Assembly (NCBI RefSeq): GCF_017161565.1
Contig: NZ_CP066796.1
Span: 1,178,001 to 1,242,000, forward strand
Direction of reading: 5' to 3'
Length of the DNA: 64,000 bases
DNA from: Erwinia amylovora
GTDB taxonomy: Bacteria; Pseudomonadota; Gammaproteobacteria; Enterobacterales; Enterobacteriaceae
Shown here in pieces: positions 10,243-21,356 of the stretch. The notes under the pieces were generated by a model. It ran no database searches. It had not been told where the DNA came from and was given only the letters and a program-made list of their open reading frames with translations. The position numbers and the translations under genes were made by a program. Every line of letters begins with the position of its first letter. The stretch's first letter is position 1.

Positions 10243-10923
10243 TTAGCGGCGCAGTATATCATGCCGCTGTGGGTTGCGATATAAACGCTCGCGATCGATA
10301 TATGCGCTGACCGCCGGGGGCAGCAGGCCGGCATCGGATTCCCCCCGATGATGCCGCGCACGGATCTCTGTGGCGGAAATCGCCACCAGCGGGGTGTGCG
10401 CCAGGAACACTTTGCCCGCCGGATTGCGTTGCAGATCCCCGGGGGAATGCGTTTGATGGCTGTCCAGCCAGCGCTGCAACTTCTTGGTTTCCATCGCGCT
10501 GCAATATCCAGGACGTTGGCAAACCAGCAGATGGCACAGCGACAGAATATCCTGCCAACGGTGCCATTGGTCTAAGGTTAGCAGCGAATCCTGGCCAATA
10601 ATAAAGGCCAGCGGCTGATGCTCCCCGCGTTCGGCGCGCACAGCAGCCAGCGTGTCGATAGTGTAAGAGGGCGTTTCACGCTGCATTTCACGCAGATCAA
10701 GGTCAAACAGCGGGTTACCGGCAATCGCCAGCCTGACCATCTCTGCCCTTTGTGCCGCCGTTGCTTCCGGCTGTGGACGATGTGGCGGTACGTTGTTGGG
10801 AAGCAGCGTGACCTTTTGCAGGCCTGCTACGGTGGCCATTGCTTCTACCGGACGCAGATGCCCGTAATGAATCGGATCAAAGGTGCCGCCAAACAGCGCG
10901 TGTAGCGCATTGTTGTCACGCAT
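10243..10923 (-). CDS. nadD: nicotinate-mononucleotide adenylyltransferase
   Basis: Adenylates nicotinate mononucleotide to deamido-NAD, an essential step of NAD synthesis. [12 protein letters not shown] near the N terminus is the nucleotidyltransferase (H/T)xGH signature, and [16 protein letters not shown] is the C-terminal ISSTxIR-type motif. The start is a GTG-ATG pair and I use the ATG (226 residues). It overlaps the 3' end of holA by a few bases, so translation is probably coupled. Confidence 0.95.
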   Translation of the reverse strand: MRDNNALHALFGGTFDPIHYGHLRPVEAMATVAGLQKVTLLPNNVPPHRPQPEATAAQRAEMVRLAIAGNPLFDLDLREMQRETPSYTIDTLAAVRAERGEHQPLAFIIGQDSLLTLDQWHRWQDILSLCHLLVCQRPGYCSAMETKKLQRWLDSHQTHSPGDLQRNPAGKVFLAHTPLVAISATEIRARHHRGESDAGLLPPAVSAYIDRERLYRNPQRHDILRR

Positions 10924-11947
10924 CACAGAAACTCGCCGGGAAAGTGGGGAGACTCAACATCAGCGTCAGCGTTTCCAGCTCCGCCCAGACAGTCTGGCCA
11001 TAATCCTGCTTCAACGTCAGCTCGGTTTGGGTCAGCAGCGTTATCGCTTTCGCCAACCGTGTGGCGGTGAGGCGTTGCAGGGCCTCAGCGAATAGCGCCC
11101 GGCGGTTTTGCCACACGCGATGCCGATCGTACAGGGTGCGCAGCGGGGTATATGCCATCTGCCGCTGTAACGTCAGCAGCAGCAGCAGGTCGCGTTGCAG
11201 GGTGCGCAGCAGGATCACCGGCTCACTGTCTTCAGCACGCATCTGCCGCAGAATATGCAGCGCACGTTTGCTTTTGCCTGCCAGCAAAGCATCCACCCAG
11301 TGGAACGGCGTAAAATGTGCCGCATCGTTAACCGCCTGCTCGACGCGTGGCAGCGTCAGCTTGCCGTCTGGCCACATCAGCGAAAGCCGTTCCAGCGCCT
11401 GAGAAAGCGCCAGCAGATTACCCTCGTAGCAGTAACACAGCAGCTGATTTGCGGCATCATCCAGCGTCAGGTTAAGCTTCTTCGCCCGCATAGTCACCCA
11501 GCGGGGCAGCTGACCGTGTTCGGGTGTCTGACAGGGAACCGCTACCGCATTGGCGCTGAAAGCTTTATACCAGGCGCTGTTTTCCTGTGCTTTAGTCAGT
11601 CGGGTTGCGCGCAGAATCAGCAGGATATCGCTGTGCAGCAGGGTAGAAAGGGTTAGCAGCTGTTCACTCATCGCGGCATTCGGGCCATTTTCAGGCAAAG
11701 TGAGCAGTAACGTCTGGCGGCTGGCGAACAGGCTCAATGCCTGACAGGCGGAGAAAATTTCCTGCCAGTCGGTCCCGATCTCCAGCGCCACGCTAACGTG
11801 TTCGGTATACCCCTGCTGTTGGGCTGCTGCGCGGATAGCATCCTGTGCTTCCTGCAACAGCAAAGGTTCATTGCCGCTCAATAAATAGCAGGCGCGCAGC
11901 CCTTCACGAAGCTGCGCGCCGAGTTGCTCCGGGTAAATCCTGATCAT
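10916..11947 (-). CDS. holA: DNA polymerase III delta subunit
   Basis: The 343-residue clamp-loader subunit that opens the beta clamp. [20 protein letters not shown] and the [19 protein letters not shown] segment match the HolA N-terminal domain. The helical C-terminal collar domain ends near TFPASFCDA. The start overlaps the lptE stop by four bases (ATGA). The order lptE-holA-nadD is conserved in enterobacteria. Confidence 0.95.
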   Translation of the reverse strand: MIRIYPEQLGAQLREGLRACYLLSGNEPLLLQEAQDAIRAAAQQQGYTEHVSVALEIGTDWQEIFSACQALSLFASRQTLLLTLPENGPNAAMSEQLLTLSTLLHSDILLILRATRLTKAQENSAWYKAFSANAVAVPCQTPEHGQLPRWVTMRAKKLNLTLDDAANQLLCYCYEGNLLALSQALERLSLMWPDGKLTLPRVEQAVNDAAHFTPFHWVDALLAGKSKRALHILRQMRAEDSEPVILLRTLQRDLLLLLTLQRQMAYTPLRTLYDRHRVWQNRRALFAEALQRLTATRLAKAITLLTQTELTLKQDYGQTVWAELETLTLMLSLPTFPASFCDA

Positions 11948-12543
11948 CGGGTGTAGGAGTTGTCCGAAACAGTGCTTGCATCGGCGGGTAAGCGATCGAC
12001 GGCCGATGGCTTATGGTCAAGCGTATTAATAGCCGGGTTGGTTTCTGCAGCATGAACGGTTAACAGCTGACGTACCAGCTTCTCTACCGCCTGGGTGCGC
12101 ATCTCATTCACGATAATCTCCTGCTCGGAGTCTTTTGCCAGTGCGGCCTGGGGATTGTCAAAGAATGAACGATACGCGGTGGCGCTGATGGGATAGATGC
12201 CTTTTTGCGGTAGCAGCACCTGAGCGCGCAGCGTCATCATCATCGAATATTCCGCTGTCTTACCGTCCCGGAAAATCGAGGCGGTATCCCGACTGAGGGT
12301 TTCCCCCTGCAGGCGCAGCGAAGGCACGTCCGTACGCAGTCCTGGCTTGTCGATAATGGTCACGTTGTTCAGCCTCAGTTGCTCACGCACCTCGCGCGTT
12401 AGCGGGCCATAAGGATCTGAGGTATCCACAATCAGCGTTTTCATTTCCGACGGCACCGAGGTGGTGCCGCGCAGATGGTATCCACATCCGGCGGTGATCA
12501 ACACCGCCATGCTGACTAACAGAGAGACTATCGGATGTCGCAC
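11944..12543 (-). CDS. lptE: LPS-assembly lipoprotein LptE
   Basis: Outer-membrane lipoprotein that plugs the LptD barrel and helps place lipopolysaccharide on the cell surface. The signal peptide ends at the lipobox ITAGC, followed by GYHLRGTT. I place the start at a GTG, six codons inside the longest frame: a perfect AGGAGG (12548-12553) lies four bases upstream, and E. coli LptE also begins just before the signal peptide. The product has 199 residues. It follows leuS by 14 bases and overlaps holA by 4. Confidence 0.94.
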   Translation of the reverse strand: MRHPIVSLLVSMAVLITAGCGYHLRGTTSVPSEMKTLIVDTSDPYGPLTREVREQLRLNNVTIIDKPGLRTDVPSLRLQGETLSRDTASIFRDGKTAEYSMMMTLRAQVLLPQKGIYPISATAYRSFFDNPQAALAKDSEQEIIVNEMRTQAVEKLVRQLLTVHAAETNPAINTLDHKPSAVDRLPADASTVSDNSYTR

Positions 12544-12557
12544 AATTCCTCCTGACA

Positions 12558-15140
12558 TCAACCAACAACCAGGTTAAGCAGCTTGCCCGGTACATAAATC
12601 ACTTTACGAATGGTGACGCCATTAAGATACTTGGCCACCAGATGCTCCTGCGCAGCGCGAGCCTGCACCTGTTCCTGTGTCGCGTTAGCGGCTACGGTTA
12701 TTTTCCCGCGTACTTTACCGTTTACCTGAACCACAACCAGCAGAGAATCCTCCACCATTGCCGCCTCATCCGCCTGTGGCCACGGAGCGTTGTCAATGTC
12801 TCCCATGCCGCCCAGCGCCTGCCACAGCACAAAGCTGACATGCGGGGTAAACGGATTCAGCATGCGAACCACTGCTAGCAGGGCTTCCTGCATCAGCGCA
12901 CGGTCCTGCCCACTTTCCTGTGGCGCACGCGCCAGCTTGTTCATCAGCTCCATAATCGCCGCAATCGCGGTATTGAAGGTCTGGCGGCGGCCGATATCAT
13001 CGGATACTTTGCTGATTGTTTTATGCAGATCGCGACGCAGCGCCTTCTGGTCATCGTTAAGCGCATCAACGTCAAGAGCGGCGACGGTGCCTTTTTCCGT
13101 ATGTTCGAAGGCCAGTCTCCACACGCGCTTCAGGAAGCGGTTGGCTCCCTCCACGCCAGACTCCTGCCACTCCAGGGTCATTTCAGCAGGGGAAGCGAAC
13201 ATCATAAACAGACGCACGGTATCGGCACCATAGCGTTCTACCATCACCTGGGGATCGATGCCGTTGTTTTTCGACTTCGACATTTTACTCATACCGGCAT
13301 AAACCAGCTCGTGGCCATCGTTATCGGTGGCTTTAGTAATGCGCCCTTTTTCGTCACGTTCAACGCTGACGTCCGTCGGTGACACCCAGTTGCGCTCGCC
13401 GTTACTGCCGGTGAAGTAGAACGCATCTGCCAGTACCATGCCCTGACACAGCAGACGTTTCGCGGGTTCGTCAGAATTGACCAGGCCCGCATCACGCAGC
13501 AGCTTGTGGAAGAAGCGGAAATAGAGTAGGTGCATGATAGCGTGTTCAATGCCGCCGACATACTGATCTACCGGCAGCCAGTAGTTAGCCGCAGCCGGAT
13601 CAAGCATACCATTGTCATAATCCGGGCAGGTGTAACGTGCGTAATACCAGGAAGACTCCATAAAGGTGTCGAAGGTATCGGTTTCACGCAGCGCTGGCTG
13701 GCCGTTGACGATGGTTTTCGCCCATTCGGCATCGGCTTTAATCGGGCTGGTAATGCCATCCATTACCACATCTTCCGGCAGGACAACCGGTAGCTGGTCC
13801 TCAGGAGTTGGCATCACGGAGCCATCCTCCAGCGTGACCATAGGGATGGGGGCACCCCAGTAGCGCTGGCGCGACACGCCCCAGTCGCGCAGGCGATAAT
13901 TCACCTTGCGCTCGCCAACGCCTTTGTCCGCAAGCTTGGTGGCAATGGCCTCAAAGCCCGCTTCGTGAGACAAACCGTCAAATTCCCCAGAGTTAAACAG
14001 CGTGCCTTTTTCCGTCATCGCCGAGGCGCTCAGATCCGGTACGCTGCCATCAGCGGCAAGAATAACCGCTTTGATTGGCAGACGGTATTTGCTGGCAAAC
14101 TCCCAGTCACGCTGGTCGTGGCCCGGTACGGCCATAACCGCACCGGTGCCGTATTCCATCAGCACAAAGTTTGCCACCCACACCGGCACTTTTTCGCCCG
14201 TCAGCGGATGTGTTGCAAACAGGCCGGTCGCCATGCCTTTCTTTTCCATCGTTGCCATATCTGCCTCGGCAACTTTGGTGTTACGGCATTCGGCAATAAA
14301 GTCCGCCAGCGCCGGATTGGTCATCGCCGCCTGAGAAGCCAGCGGATGACCCGCCGCTACTGCCAGATAGGTAACGCCCATAAAGGTGTCGGGACGGGTG
14401 GTATAGACGCCCAGCTTCTCTTCGCTGTCAATAACGCTGAACTCAATTTCCACACCTTCGGAGCGACCAATCCAGTTACGCTGCATGGTTTTCACCTGTT
14501 CAGGCCAGCTTTCCAGCTTGTCGAGGTCATTGAGCAATTCGTCAGCATAGTCGGTGATTTTGACAAACCACTGGGGGATCTCTTTGCGCTCAACTTTGGA
14601 GTCGCAGCGCCAGCAGCAGCCGTCAATAACCTGTTCATTAGCCAGTACGGTCATGTCATGCGGGCACCAGTTCACCGCAGAGGTCTTTTTGTAGACCAGG
14701 CCTTTTTCATACAGTTTAGTGAAGAACCACTGTTCCCAGCGATAGTACTCCGGCTGGCAGGTTGCCAGCTCACGATGCCAGTCGTAGCCGAAGCCCAGCA
14801 GTTTCAGCTGGTTCTTCATGTAGTCAATATTGGCATAGGTCCAGGGGGCCGGCGCGGTATTGTTTTTCACCGCCGCGCCTTCAGCCGGCAGGCCGAAAGC
14901 GTCCCAACCGATTGGCTGCAGTACATTTTTACCCAGCATACGCTGATAACGGGAGATCACGTCGCCAATGGTGTAGTTACGCACGTGGCCCATATGTAAG
15001 CGTCCGGAAGGATAGGGCAGCATGGAGAGGCAGTAGTACTTCTCTTTACCTTCTTCCTCGATGACTTTGAACGTTTGCTTGTCGTCCCAGTGCTGCTGGA
15101 CGTGGGATTCTATCTCTTCCGGGCGATATTGCTCTTGCAT
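12558..15140 (-). CDS. leuS: leucyl-tRNA synthetase
   Basis: Class I synthetase of 860 residues, the same length as in E. coli. The HIGH motif appears in [11 protein letters not shown] (42-52), the CP1 editing domain spans about 220-415 with the TTRPDTFMG threonine-rich loop, and KMSKSKNN lies near residue 620. It charges tRNA-Leu, including the leuW gene in this window. It leads the leuS-lptE-holA-nadD run on the minus strand and is divergent from ybeL. Confidence 0.98.
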   Translation of the reverse strand: MQEQYRPEEIESHVQQHWDDKQTFKVIEEEGKEKYYCLSMLPYPSGRLHMGHVRNYTIGDVISRYQRMLGKNVLQPIGWDAFGLPAEGAAVKNNTAPAPWTYANIDYMKNQLKLLGFGYDWHRELATCQPEYYRWEQWFFTKLYEKGLVYKKTSAVNWCPHDMTVLANEQVIDGCCWRCDSKVERKEIPQWFVKITDYADELLNDLDKLESWPEQVKTMQRNWIGRSEGVEIEFSVIDSEEKLGVYTTRPDTFMGVTYLAVAAGHPLASQAAMTNPALADFIAECRNTKVAEADMATMEKKGMATGLFATHPLTGEKVPVWVANFVLMEYGTGAVMAVPGHDQRDWEFASKYRLPIKAVILAADGSVPDLSASAMTEKGTLFNSGEFDGLSHEAGFEAIATKLADKGVGERKVNYRLRDWGVSRQRYWGAPIPMVTLEDGSVMPTPEDQLPVVLPEDVVMDGITSPIKADAEWAKTIVNGQPALRETDTFDTFMESSWYYARYTCPDYDNGMLDPAAANYWLPVDQYVGGIEHAIMHLLYFRFFHKLLRDAGLVNSDEPAKRLLCQGMVLADAFYFTGSNGERNWVSPTDVSVERDEKGRITKATDNDGHELVYAGMSKMSKSKNNGIDPQVMVERYGADTVRLFMMFASPAEMTLEWQESGVEGANRFLKRVWRLAFEHTEKGTVAALDVDALNDDQKALRRDLHKTISKVSDDIGRRQTFNTAIAAIMELMNKLARAPQESGQDRALMQEALLAVVRMLNPFTPHVSFVLWQALGGMGDIDNAPWPQADEAAMVEDSLLVVVQVNGKVRGKITVAANATQEQVQARAAQEHLVAKYLNGVTIRKVIYVPGKLLNLVVG

Positions 15141-15356
15141 GGTAGCCAGTGGTCCTTGGTATCAATTTTTTGTGTTCGATCAGATCCGCATAGCATAGCC
15201 GATCCGTCCCCGACGCAACAACAGGAAGCGGCCAGCCGAACGGCATTTCTCTGTAAGCTGGAAGCGCGCTGGCAATTATGACTGCAAAATAACGGAAAAT
15301 CTTTCACAGGCACTAGAATGAGTAAATACGCTTTCGTTATCAATAAAGGAGTGTCA

Positions 15357-15839
15357 ATGAACAAGGTCGCTCAGTATTATCGTGAGCTGGTGTCTTCGCT
15401 GACGGCGCGTCTGGAGCGCGGTGAGCGTGATATTGATGCTCTGGTTGAAAGTGCGCGTCAGCGTATGCTCAACCGGGGTGAATTAACCCGAAGTGAAATT
15501 GATGACGTGACGCATGCCGTGCGCCGCGACCTGGAAGAGTTCGCCCGTAGCTATACAGAACAGCGGCAGGAGCTGGGTGAAAGCGTGTTTATGCGCGTGA
15601 TCCGTCAGAGTTTGTGGAAGGAGCTGGCAGACATTACCGACAAAAGCCAGCTTGAGTGGCGCGAAGTGTTTCAGGACCTGAATCATCACGGGGTCTATCA
15701 CAGCGGAGAGGTGGTAGGGCTGGGAAATTTAGTCTGCGAACAATGTCAGTTTACCCGGGCCATTTACACCCCGGAAGTGTTGACACGTTGCCCGCAGTGC
15801 GGCCAGCATCGCTTTACGCGTCAGCCATTTGAACCTTAG
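15357..15839 (+). CDS. ybeL: YbeL, DUF1451 zinc-ribbon protein
   Basis: A 160-residue soluble protein. The N-terminal two thirds are charged and helical (ERLERGERDIDALVE-like region). The C terminus is a zinc ribbon with CEQC and CPQC pairs. The start MNKVAQYYREL has AAAGGAG nine bases before it and matches E. coli YbeL; an ATG 13 codons upstream lacks this site. Function is unknown. In E. coli the ybeQ-to-rihA group follows; here the next gene is already gltL. Confidence 0.9.
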   Translation: MNKVAQYYRELVSSLTARLERGERDIDALVESARQRMLNRGELTRSEIDDVTHAVRRDLEEFARSYTEQRQELGESVFMRVIRQSLWKELADITDKSQLEWREVFQDLNHHGVYHSGEVVGLGNLVCEQCQFTRAIYTPEVLTRCPQCGQHRFTRQPFEP

Positions 15840-15885
15840 TTTTCAGCGCGTTCCAGCTCTGCCAATATCTTATGGTTTAACCGCT

Positions 15886-15918
15886 CAGCCTGTGCAAAGA
15901 CGTCCTCCGCACAGGCTG
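15886..15918. repeat. 10-bp inverted repeat between ybeL and gltL
   Basis: CAGCCTGTGC and GCACAGGCTG are separated by 13 bases. No T run follows on either strand, so its role as a terminator for ybeL is doubtful. Confidence 0.4.
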
Positions 15919-15969
15919 CTGTTGACCCCTCCCCTCACGGGTTACTCTGGCTGCACTATAAGGCTTTAA

Positions 15970-15993
15970 GGTGAGTGATGCTGCGGACTCACC
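15970..15993 (-). terminator. weak terminator-like hairpin after gltL
   Basis: GGTGAGT/ACTCACC with a 10-base loop lies 15 bases past the gltL stop. On the minus strand TTAAAG follows rather than a clean T run. Confidence 0.4.
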
Positions 15994-16008
15994 CTGCTGT
16001 CAGCGGAA

Positions 16009-16734
16009 TTAATGCAGGATTTTCGCCAGGAAATCCTTTGCCCGTTCTGACTGTGGATTATTGAAGAAGTCATCCTTCGGTGAATCTTCAATGATCTTAC
16101 CCTCATCCATAAAGATAACCCGGTTAGCCACCTTACGCGCAAAGCCCATTTCGTGGGTCACCACCATCATCGTCATGCCTTCGTTGGCCAGCTCCACCAT
16201 CACGTCCAGCACTTCGTTGATCATTTCCGGGTCAAGAGCAGACGTTGGCTCGTCGAACAGCATGGCGACAGGATCCATACAGAGAGCGCGGGCAATAGCC
16301 ACGCGTTGCTGCTGGCCGCCGGAAAGCTGGCCGGGAAACTTGTTGGCATGGGCAGCAAGGCCGACGCGATCCAGCAGTTTCAGCCCCTTTGTGCGCGCTT
16401 CTTGCTTATCGCGCTTTAATACCTTCACCTGTGCCAGCGTCAGATTATCGACTATCGACAAATGCGGGAACAGTTCGAAATGCTGGAAAACCATGCCTAC
16501 TTTCGAACGTAGCTGTGCCAGATTGGTTTTTTTGTCGTTAACCGTCGTGCCGTTAACTTCAATAACACCCTGCTGAACCGGCTCCAGGCCGTTGACCGTT
16601 TTGATCAGCGTCGATTTTCCGGAGCCGGAAGGACCGCAAACCACCACAACTTCACCTTTGTTAACTTCTGTGGTGCAGTCGGTCAGGACCTGAAAGTGAC
16701 CATACCACTTAGAAACATTTTTCAGGGTAATCAT
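16009..16734 (-). CDS. gltL: glutamate/aspartate ABC importer, ATPase GltL
   Basis: A 241-residue ABC ATPase that powers Glu/Asp uptake with GltI, GltJ and GltK. Walker A is GPSGSGKST (about 34-42), the signature is LSGGQQQR, and Walker B runs into [10 protein letters not shown], followed by the VTHEMGFA switch histidine. It starts on the base next to the gltK stop, as the last gene of gltIJKL. Confidence 0.96.
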   Translation of the reverse strand: MITLKNVSKWYGHFQVLTDCTTEVNKGEVVVVCGPSGSGKSTLIKTVNGLEPVQQGVIEVNGTTVNDKKTNLAQLRSKVGMVFQHFELFPHLSIVDNLTLAQVKVLKRDKQEARTKGLKLLDRVGLAAHANKFPGQLSGGQQQRVAIARALCMDPVAMLFDEPTSALDPEMINEVLDVMVELANEGMTMMVVTHEMGFARKVANRVIFMDEGKIIEDSPKDDFFNNPQSERAKDFLAKILH

Positions 16735-17412
16735 TTAAACAGTCCTTTTTTTCTTTAGATAGCTGACCAACAGCGACGCGCTAAGGCTGATAACAAAGTA
16801 AACCGCACCGGCAAACAGCACCATCTCAATCTCAGTACCGTTATTGACGCCAATGGTATCAGCGGTTCGGAAGAAGTCGGCAAGGCTCAGGACATACACC
16901 AGGGAAGTGTCCTGGAACAGGACGATACCTTGCGTCAGCAGCAGTGGCACCATGGCCCGGAACGCCTGTGGCAGGATGATCAGTTGCATTGACTGCCACT
17001 GAGTCATCCCGAGCGCCAGCGCCGCGTTGCCCTGTCCGCGCGCAATACTGAGGATACCGGCGCGAATAATTTCAGAGTAGTAGGCGGCTTCAAACAGTGA
17101 GAAAGCCACCATGGCCGAGATAAGACGAATATCGGTTTTGGGCGAAAGCCCCAGCACCTGCTGCAGGAAACCCGGTACGACCAGGTAGAACCATAGCAGG
17201 ACCATCACCAGCGGCACCGAGCGGAACAGGTTGACGTAGATTTTGGCGAACCAGCTCAACGGTTTGAATGAAGACAGGCGCATAACCGCCAGCAAAGTGC
17301 CCCAGATGATGCCGAAAACTATCGCCGTAAAGGTAATTTTCAGGGTGATGACCATACCATTCCACAGCCACGGCAGATTGGGAACGATAGTGCTCCAGTC
17401 GAATTGGTACAT
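16735..17412 (-). CDS. gltK: glutamate/aspartate ABC importer, permease GltK
   Basis: A 225-residue HisM/GlnP-class permease with about five spans. The EAA loop that docks the ATPase is [24 protein letters not shown] (about residues 113-135). It overlaps the gltJ stop in a TAATG junction, so stoichiometric coupled translation is likely. Confidence 0.96.
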   Translation of the reverse strand: MYQFDWSTIVPNLPWLWNGMVITLKITFTAIVFGIIWGTLLAVMRLSSFKPLSWFAKIYVNLFRSVPLVMVLLWFYLVVPGFLQQVLGLSPKTDIRLISAMVAFSLFEAAYYSEIIRAGILSIARGQGNAALALGMTQWQSMQLIILPQAFRAMVPLLLTQGIVLFQDTSLVYVLSLADFFRTADTIGVNNGTEIEMVLFAGAVYFVISLSASLLVSYLKKKRTV

Positions 17413-18149
17413 TATTTTCCTCCCGTGCCGGGCAGGCGGACTTTACGTTCAACCAGCCCCATCAGCAGCATAATCACCGCGTTGATGGCAACATAGGCTA
17501 AGGTAATTGCGGTAAAGGATTCGTAGGCATGAGCGGAATAGTCCAGCAGTTTGCCCGCCTGAGCGGCCATATCAACCAGGCCGATGGTGGAAGCAATCGC
17601 CGAGTTTTTCACCAGATTGAGCATTTCGGAGGTCATCGGCGGCACAATAACCCGATAAGCATTGGGCAGCAGGACGTAACGATAAGTTTGTGGCAGCGTC
17701 AGCCCCATCGCCAGACCAGCGTTTTTCTGCCCGCTGGGAAGGGACTGAATGGCGGCACGCACCTGCTCGCAGACACGGGCGGCAGTAAACAGGCCCAGGC
17801 AGAGCACCGAACAGGTAAAAAACTGGATGTTCGGGTCAATTTCCGATTTAAACCACGTGCCGATAGCTTCCGGCAGCAGTTCCGGCACCACCAGATACCA
17901 GATAAAGAATTGAACAATAAGCGGCACGTTGCGGAACAGCTCAACGTAACAGGTACCGAGAGATGAAAATAGCCGTCCCGGTACAGTTCGTAAGATACCG
18001 AAAAACGAGCCGACGCACAGGGCGATGATCCAGGCGCAGACCGAGACGGCAATAGTGACCTGAAAGCCCGACCATAACCACCCGAGGTAGCTGGTATTAC
18101 CGAACGGGGCCTCTTGCAGAAATATTCCCCAGTTCCAATCGATAGACAT
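17412..18149 (-). CDS. gltJ: glutamate/aspartate ABC importer, permease GltJ
   Basis: Permease partner of GltK, 245 residues from [17 protein letters not shown], close to the E. coli length. The longest frame would add 60 residues read through the intergenic sRNA region and is rejected. GGAG lies seven bases before this ATG. About five spans and an EAA loop ([20 protein letters not shown]) are visible. The ribosome site sits just behind a strong terminator, so expression relative to gltI should depend on readthrough. Confidence 0.95.
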   Translation of the reverse strand: MSIDWNWGIFLQEAPFGNTSYLGWLWSGFQVTIAVSVCAWIIALCVGSFFGILRTVPGRLFSSLGTCYVELFRNVPLIVQFFIWYLVVPELLPEAIGTWFKSEIDPNIQFFTCSVLCLGLFTAARVCEQVRAAIQSLPSGQKNAGLAMGLTLPQTYRYVLLPNAYRVIVPPMTSEMLNLVKNSAIASTIGLVDMAAQAGKLLDYSAHAYESFTAITLAYVAINAVIMLLMGLVERKVRLPGTGGK

Positions 18150-18162
18150 AACACACTCCGGT

Positions 18163-18187
18163 AAAAAAAGGGTAGCGGCTGCTACCC
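18163..18187 (-). terminator. Rho-independent terminator inside gltIJKL
   Basis: Minus strand: GGGTAGC-AGCC-GCTACCC followed by seven T, ending 13 bases before the gltJ start. It separates the abundant binding-protein message from the permease genes. Confidence 0.92.
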
Positions 18188-18325
18188 TGAAGATCGATGA
18201 GAGGCTCCCATACCCATTTTGTTTTGGGTATTTATGCGCACCGGGGAACGACCGGTTTGCATCTTCGCCCGGCCGTATGGCTTTAGCGATATCGGCCGAA
18301 CTGTGTCTGTCCGAGCCTGGCTTCA
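18163..18325 (-). ncRNA. sroC: candidate SroC-type small RNA in the gltI-gltJ intergenic region
   Basis: In E. coli the sRNA SroC is processed from the gltI-gltJ interval and ends at a Rho-independent terminator before gltJ; it acts as a sponge for the sRNA GcvB. Here the same 293-base interval (18150-18442) ends in a textbook terminator 14 bases before the gltJ ATG, with a second hairpin (ATACCCA/TGGGTAT, about 18212-18233) just upstream. The 3' end is well supported. The 5' end is a guess based on the E. coli length, and I could not align the body. Confidence 0.5.
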
Positions 18326-18442
18326 ACAATCGTAGGGCGAGTTACTGCCCTTGACCCGCCATACTTAACGTGCAGAAGGTGATGCAGGCATCTGCAGGAT
18401 GCAGGCGTTTTGCCTCGCCAGTTATTTTGGGCGTTAGTTTTA

Positions 18443-19372
18443 TTAATTCATTGCCTTATCGTTCGGCGTTTTGAACAGCGCTTTCATGTCATCTGACAGA
18501 TCGAAGTCCATGGTCATATTTTTCGGCGGGACAGGCTGTTTGAACCATTTGTCAAACCACTTAGCTGCTTCGCCAGAGGTTTGTGCCTGCACGATGGTGT
18601 CATCCATCAGCTTTTTGAATTCGCTATCGCCTTTGCGCAGCATACAGCCATAGGCCTCACGGGACTGAGGCGTACCGAGAATTTCCCACTCAGACGGTTT
18701 TTTCGCTTTAGCGCGTTCCCCCGCTAACAGGGCATCGTCCATCATAAATGCGACAGCACGGCCACTTTCCAGCGTACGGAAGGAGTCGCCATGATCTTTA
18801 GCACTGACGATACGCATGCCCATTTTCTGTTCATCATTCAGTTTGTTCAGCAGGATTTCAGAGGTGGTGCCAGAAGTGACGACCACTGTTTTTCCTTTCA
18901 GGTCCGCGAAGTCTTTGATCGCGCTGCCTTTTTTAACCAGCAAACGGGTACCGACCACAAAAATACTGTTTGAAAAGCTTGCCTGTTTCTGGCGTTCAAT
19001 ATTGTTGGTGGTGGAGCCGCATTCGAAGTCGTAGGTTCCGTTTTGTAACAGCGGAATACGGTTTTGTGAGGTAACAGGCAGCATTTTTACCTGGAGATCG
19101 GGTTTGTTCAGCTTCTTCTTGATAGCGGCGACGATCGCATCAGAGTAATCCTGAGAATAGCCGACGACTTTTTGCTGATTATCATAGTAGGAGAAGGGGA
19201 CGGACGATTCACGGTGGCCGACCACGATCACGCCATTTTTAGCAATTTTTTCCAGAGTGTGAGTTTGCTGTTGCGCATCGGCGGTTGCTGGTGCTTTAGC
19301 ATCCTCAGCATGAGCAATACCGGAGGCGATGCCTGCCAGGGCCAGGCAAAGCCCCAGTTTTCGAAATTTCAT
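18443..19372 (-). CDS. gltI: glutamate/aspartate periplasmic binding protein GltI
   Basis: A 309-residue periplasmic solute-binding protein of the cluster-3 family. MKFRKLGLCLALAGIASG begins a signal peptide ending near AHA22. The mature part carries VIVVGHRESSVPFSYYD and the GTTSEILLNKL ligand-loop region. The start is internal to the longest frame: AAAGGAG lies 7 bases before this ATG. It is the first gene of gltIJKL, followed by an internal terminator. Confidence 0.96.
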   Translation of the reverse strand: MKFRKLGLCLALAGIASGIAHAEDAKAPATADAQQQTHTLEKIAKNGVIVVGHRESSVPFSYYDNQQKVVGYSQDYSDAIVAAIKKKLNKPDLQVKMLPVTSQNRIPLLQNGTYDFECGSTTNNIERQKQASFSNSIFVVGTRLLVKKGSAIKDFADLKGKTVVVTSGTTSEILLNKLNDEQKMGMRIVSAKDHGDSFRTLESGRAVAFMMDDALLAGERAKAKKPSEWEILGTPQSREAYGCMLRKGDSEFKKLMDDTIVQAQTSGEAAKWFDKWFKQPVPPKNMTMDFDLSDDMKALFKTPNDKAMN

Positions 19373-19818
19373 ATTCAACTCCTTTGCAGTTTGGGCGCTC
19401 AGCATATCGACGCCGACGAGATGTGTTTATTTTGCATCCAATTATTTGTTTGAAATTCGAACTAAAACCGCTGTGATCCTCAACCAACATAGCTGAATGT
19501 TAATGTTATGAAACAAAAAAGTTTCTTTTTTGCGACTCAAGCCGCACCAATTTAGCGCAGTCCCGCTGGCGATGTTTCATCAGGGTGCGAGTCGTGTGCT
19601 TATAATGGTGCGTTCGCCATGTCTTCGACGGTTCAGCCCGCGCAGCGCCAGCTACACATTGTTATTAGCAAGCATCGTGCCAGTGGCAACAGGTAACAGG
19701 TATGCAGATCGGGTTTTCAGGGAGGGGGTGGTACAGAAGTGGCACAGGGCTTATGCCCTGTGCGGATAAAGTGGCCTTTAATGCGGCAGACGAGCGCATC
19801 AAACGCGTTGAGACAGGA
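19373..19818. other. 446-bp non-coding region between gltI and lnt
   Basis: This holds the gltI leader and promoter region on the minus strand and the 3' flank of lnt. Short frames here lack ribosome sites and family resemblance. The only clear structure is the hairpin at 19742-19763; the rest shows nothing I can name. Confidence 0.6.
19742..19763. repeat. perfect 9-bp hairpin downstream of lnt
   Basis: GCACAGGGC-TTAT-GCCCTGTGC lies about 55 bases past the lnt stop. No T tract follows on the minus strand, so it is a possible RNA-stabilising 3' end or weak terminator of the ybeZ-ybeY-corC-lnt unit. Confidence 0.55.
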
Positions 19819-21348
19819 TCAGGCGCGACGCGAGCGTCTGGCAAATAACAGTCCAGTGACGGCAAACCCCATTGTTACTACCCATATCCCCCAGTTACCG
19901 AAACGGGCGTATGGCGTCAACCCGATGGTTGGGGAGACCTTCGCCGCCAATACAGCGGGTTTGAATTGAGGGATGATCTGCGCAATGTTACCACTGGCGT
20001 CAACCACTGCCGTCACACCATTGTTAGTGCTGCGCAACAAGGGGCGCCCTAGTTCCAGCGCACGCATGCGTGCCATTTGCAGATGTTGCCACGGGCCAAT
20101 CGAATGGCCGAACCAGGCATCATTGGAGAGGGTCAACAAGAAGTTGGTATCTGGGCGGAAGTTATCGCGTACCTGCTGGCCGAGCACAATTTCATAGCAG
20201 ATGGCGGCAGTGAGTTTGTAACCGGCGACCTGAAGCTGGGGCTGAATGTATGAACCACGGCTGAAGGATGACATGGGCAGGTCAAAGAAGGGGGCCAGTG
20301 GGCGCAGCAGCGTCTCTAAGGGCACGAACTCGCCAAAAGGTACCAGATGGTTTTTCTGGTAACGACTGCTGCTAAAGTAGTCATAAGGCTGCGCACCACC
20401 CAACACGATGATCGAGTTGTAATCGTGGTAACGATTATTCTCGAGGCGGGAATCAACAATGCCGGTCACCAGACTGCTGCCGGACGCGCGCAGCTGTTGA
20501 TCTATTGTTTTCAGGAATGGCTGCTGGTTGGTTTCCAAATCGGGAACGGCGGATTCCGGCCAGATGATAAGCGGTGTTTTACCCACATAAGGGCGACTGA
20601 GCCTGGTGTAAGTTTTCAGGGTAGTAATTAGCTGATTGGGATCCCATTTTAGCGATTGCTCAATGTTACCCTGCACCAAAGCTACGTCTACCGCTCGCAG
20701 CGGTTGGTACCAGTCAATGGTTCGTAATGGCCACGGCAGCCACAGTAGCGCCAGGGCAGCCACTGCGGCGACAAGGTGACGCAGCAGTACGGCATAGACT
20801 GCCAGTCCGGCAATGATCATCAGCAGGAAGGTGATCCCCTCCACCCCCAGCAGGGGTGCCAGGCCCTTCAGCGGACCATCAATCTGGCTGTAGCCAAACT
20901 GTAACCACGGGAATCCGGTCAGTACCCAGCCACGCAAAAATTCCGTAAGCTGCCAGAGTGCCGGGGCAGCAAGCGTAAGCCGCAGCAGCGAACTCTTCGG
21001 ACACAGGCGGTTGAGCAACCCCGCAAACAACAGGGTATACAGCGACAGATAAGCCGCCAGCAGCACGACGAGAAAGACGTTAATGGTACCCGGCATGCCA
21101 CCAAAAGTGGCGATGCTGACATAGACCCAGTTAATTCCGCTACCGAACAGTCCAAAACCCCACGTAAAGCCGATGGCGCAGGCTTGTCGGGTGGTACGGT
21201 TCAGCGTCAGAGCCTGTAAGCCAAACAATGAAACCAGAGCGGCTGGCCAGACGTCGTAAGGGGAGAAGCTAAGGGTGCCGATGGCACCCGTAATCAGCGC
21301 TAAAAGCAGGCGAACCTGCTGACGCTGGTAGATAGAGGCCGTTGCCAT
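19819..21348 (-). CDS. lnt: apolipoprotein N-acyltransferase
   Basis: Inner-membrane enzyme that adds the third acyl chain to lipoproteins before Lol sorting (RlpA and LptE here are predicted clients). Several N-terminal spans (about 12-210) precede a periplasmic nitrilase domain with the triad Glu265 ([10 protein letters not shown]), Lys332 ([12 protein letters not shown]) and Cys384 (AAICYEIVL). A final span lies before the basic tail FARRSRRA. It is 8 bases after corC. Confidence 0.96.
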   Translation of the reverse strand: MATASIYQRQQVRLLLALITGAIGTLSFSPYDVWPAALVSLFGLQALTLNRTTRQACAIGFTWGFGLFGSGINWVYVSIATFGGMPGTINVFLVVLLAAYLSLYTLLFAGLLNRLCPKSSLLRLTLAAPALWQLTEFLRGWVLTGFPWLQFGYSQIDGPLKGLAPLLGVEGITFLLMIIAGLAVYAVLLRHLVAAVAALALLWLPWPLRTIDWYQPLRAVDVALVQGNIEQSLKWDPNQLITTLKTYTRLSRPYVGKTPLIIWPESAVPDLETNQQPFLKTIDQQLRASGSSLVTGIVDSRLENNRYHDYNSIIVLGGAQPYDYFSSSRYQKNHLVPFGEFVPLETLLRPLAPFFDLPMSSFSRGSYIQPQLQVAGYKLTAAICYEIVLGQQVRDNFRPDTNFLLTLSNDAWFGHSIGPWQHLQMARMRALELGRPLLRSTNNGVTAVVDASGNIAQIIPQFKPAVLAAKVSPTIGLTPYARFGNWGIWVVTMGFAVTGLLFARRSRRA

Positions 21349-21356
21349 AGCGTGTT

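Noticed and set aside
13965..14999. 344-codon open frame antisense to leuS
   Set aside because: It lies wholly inside the essential leuS gene and has shadow-type composition (His, Arg, Phe rich) and no ribosome site.
17412..18329. 60-residue N-terminal extension of GltJ
   Set aside because: It translates the intergenic region with the terminator; the conserved protein begins at MSIDWNWG with its own ribosome site.
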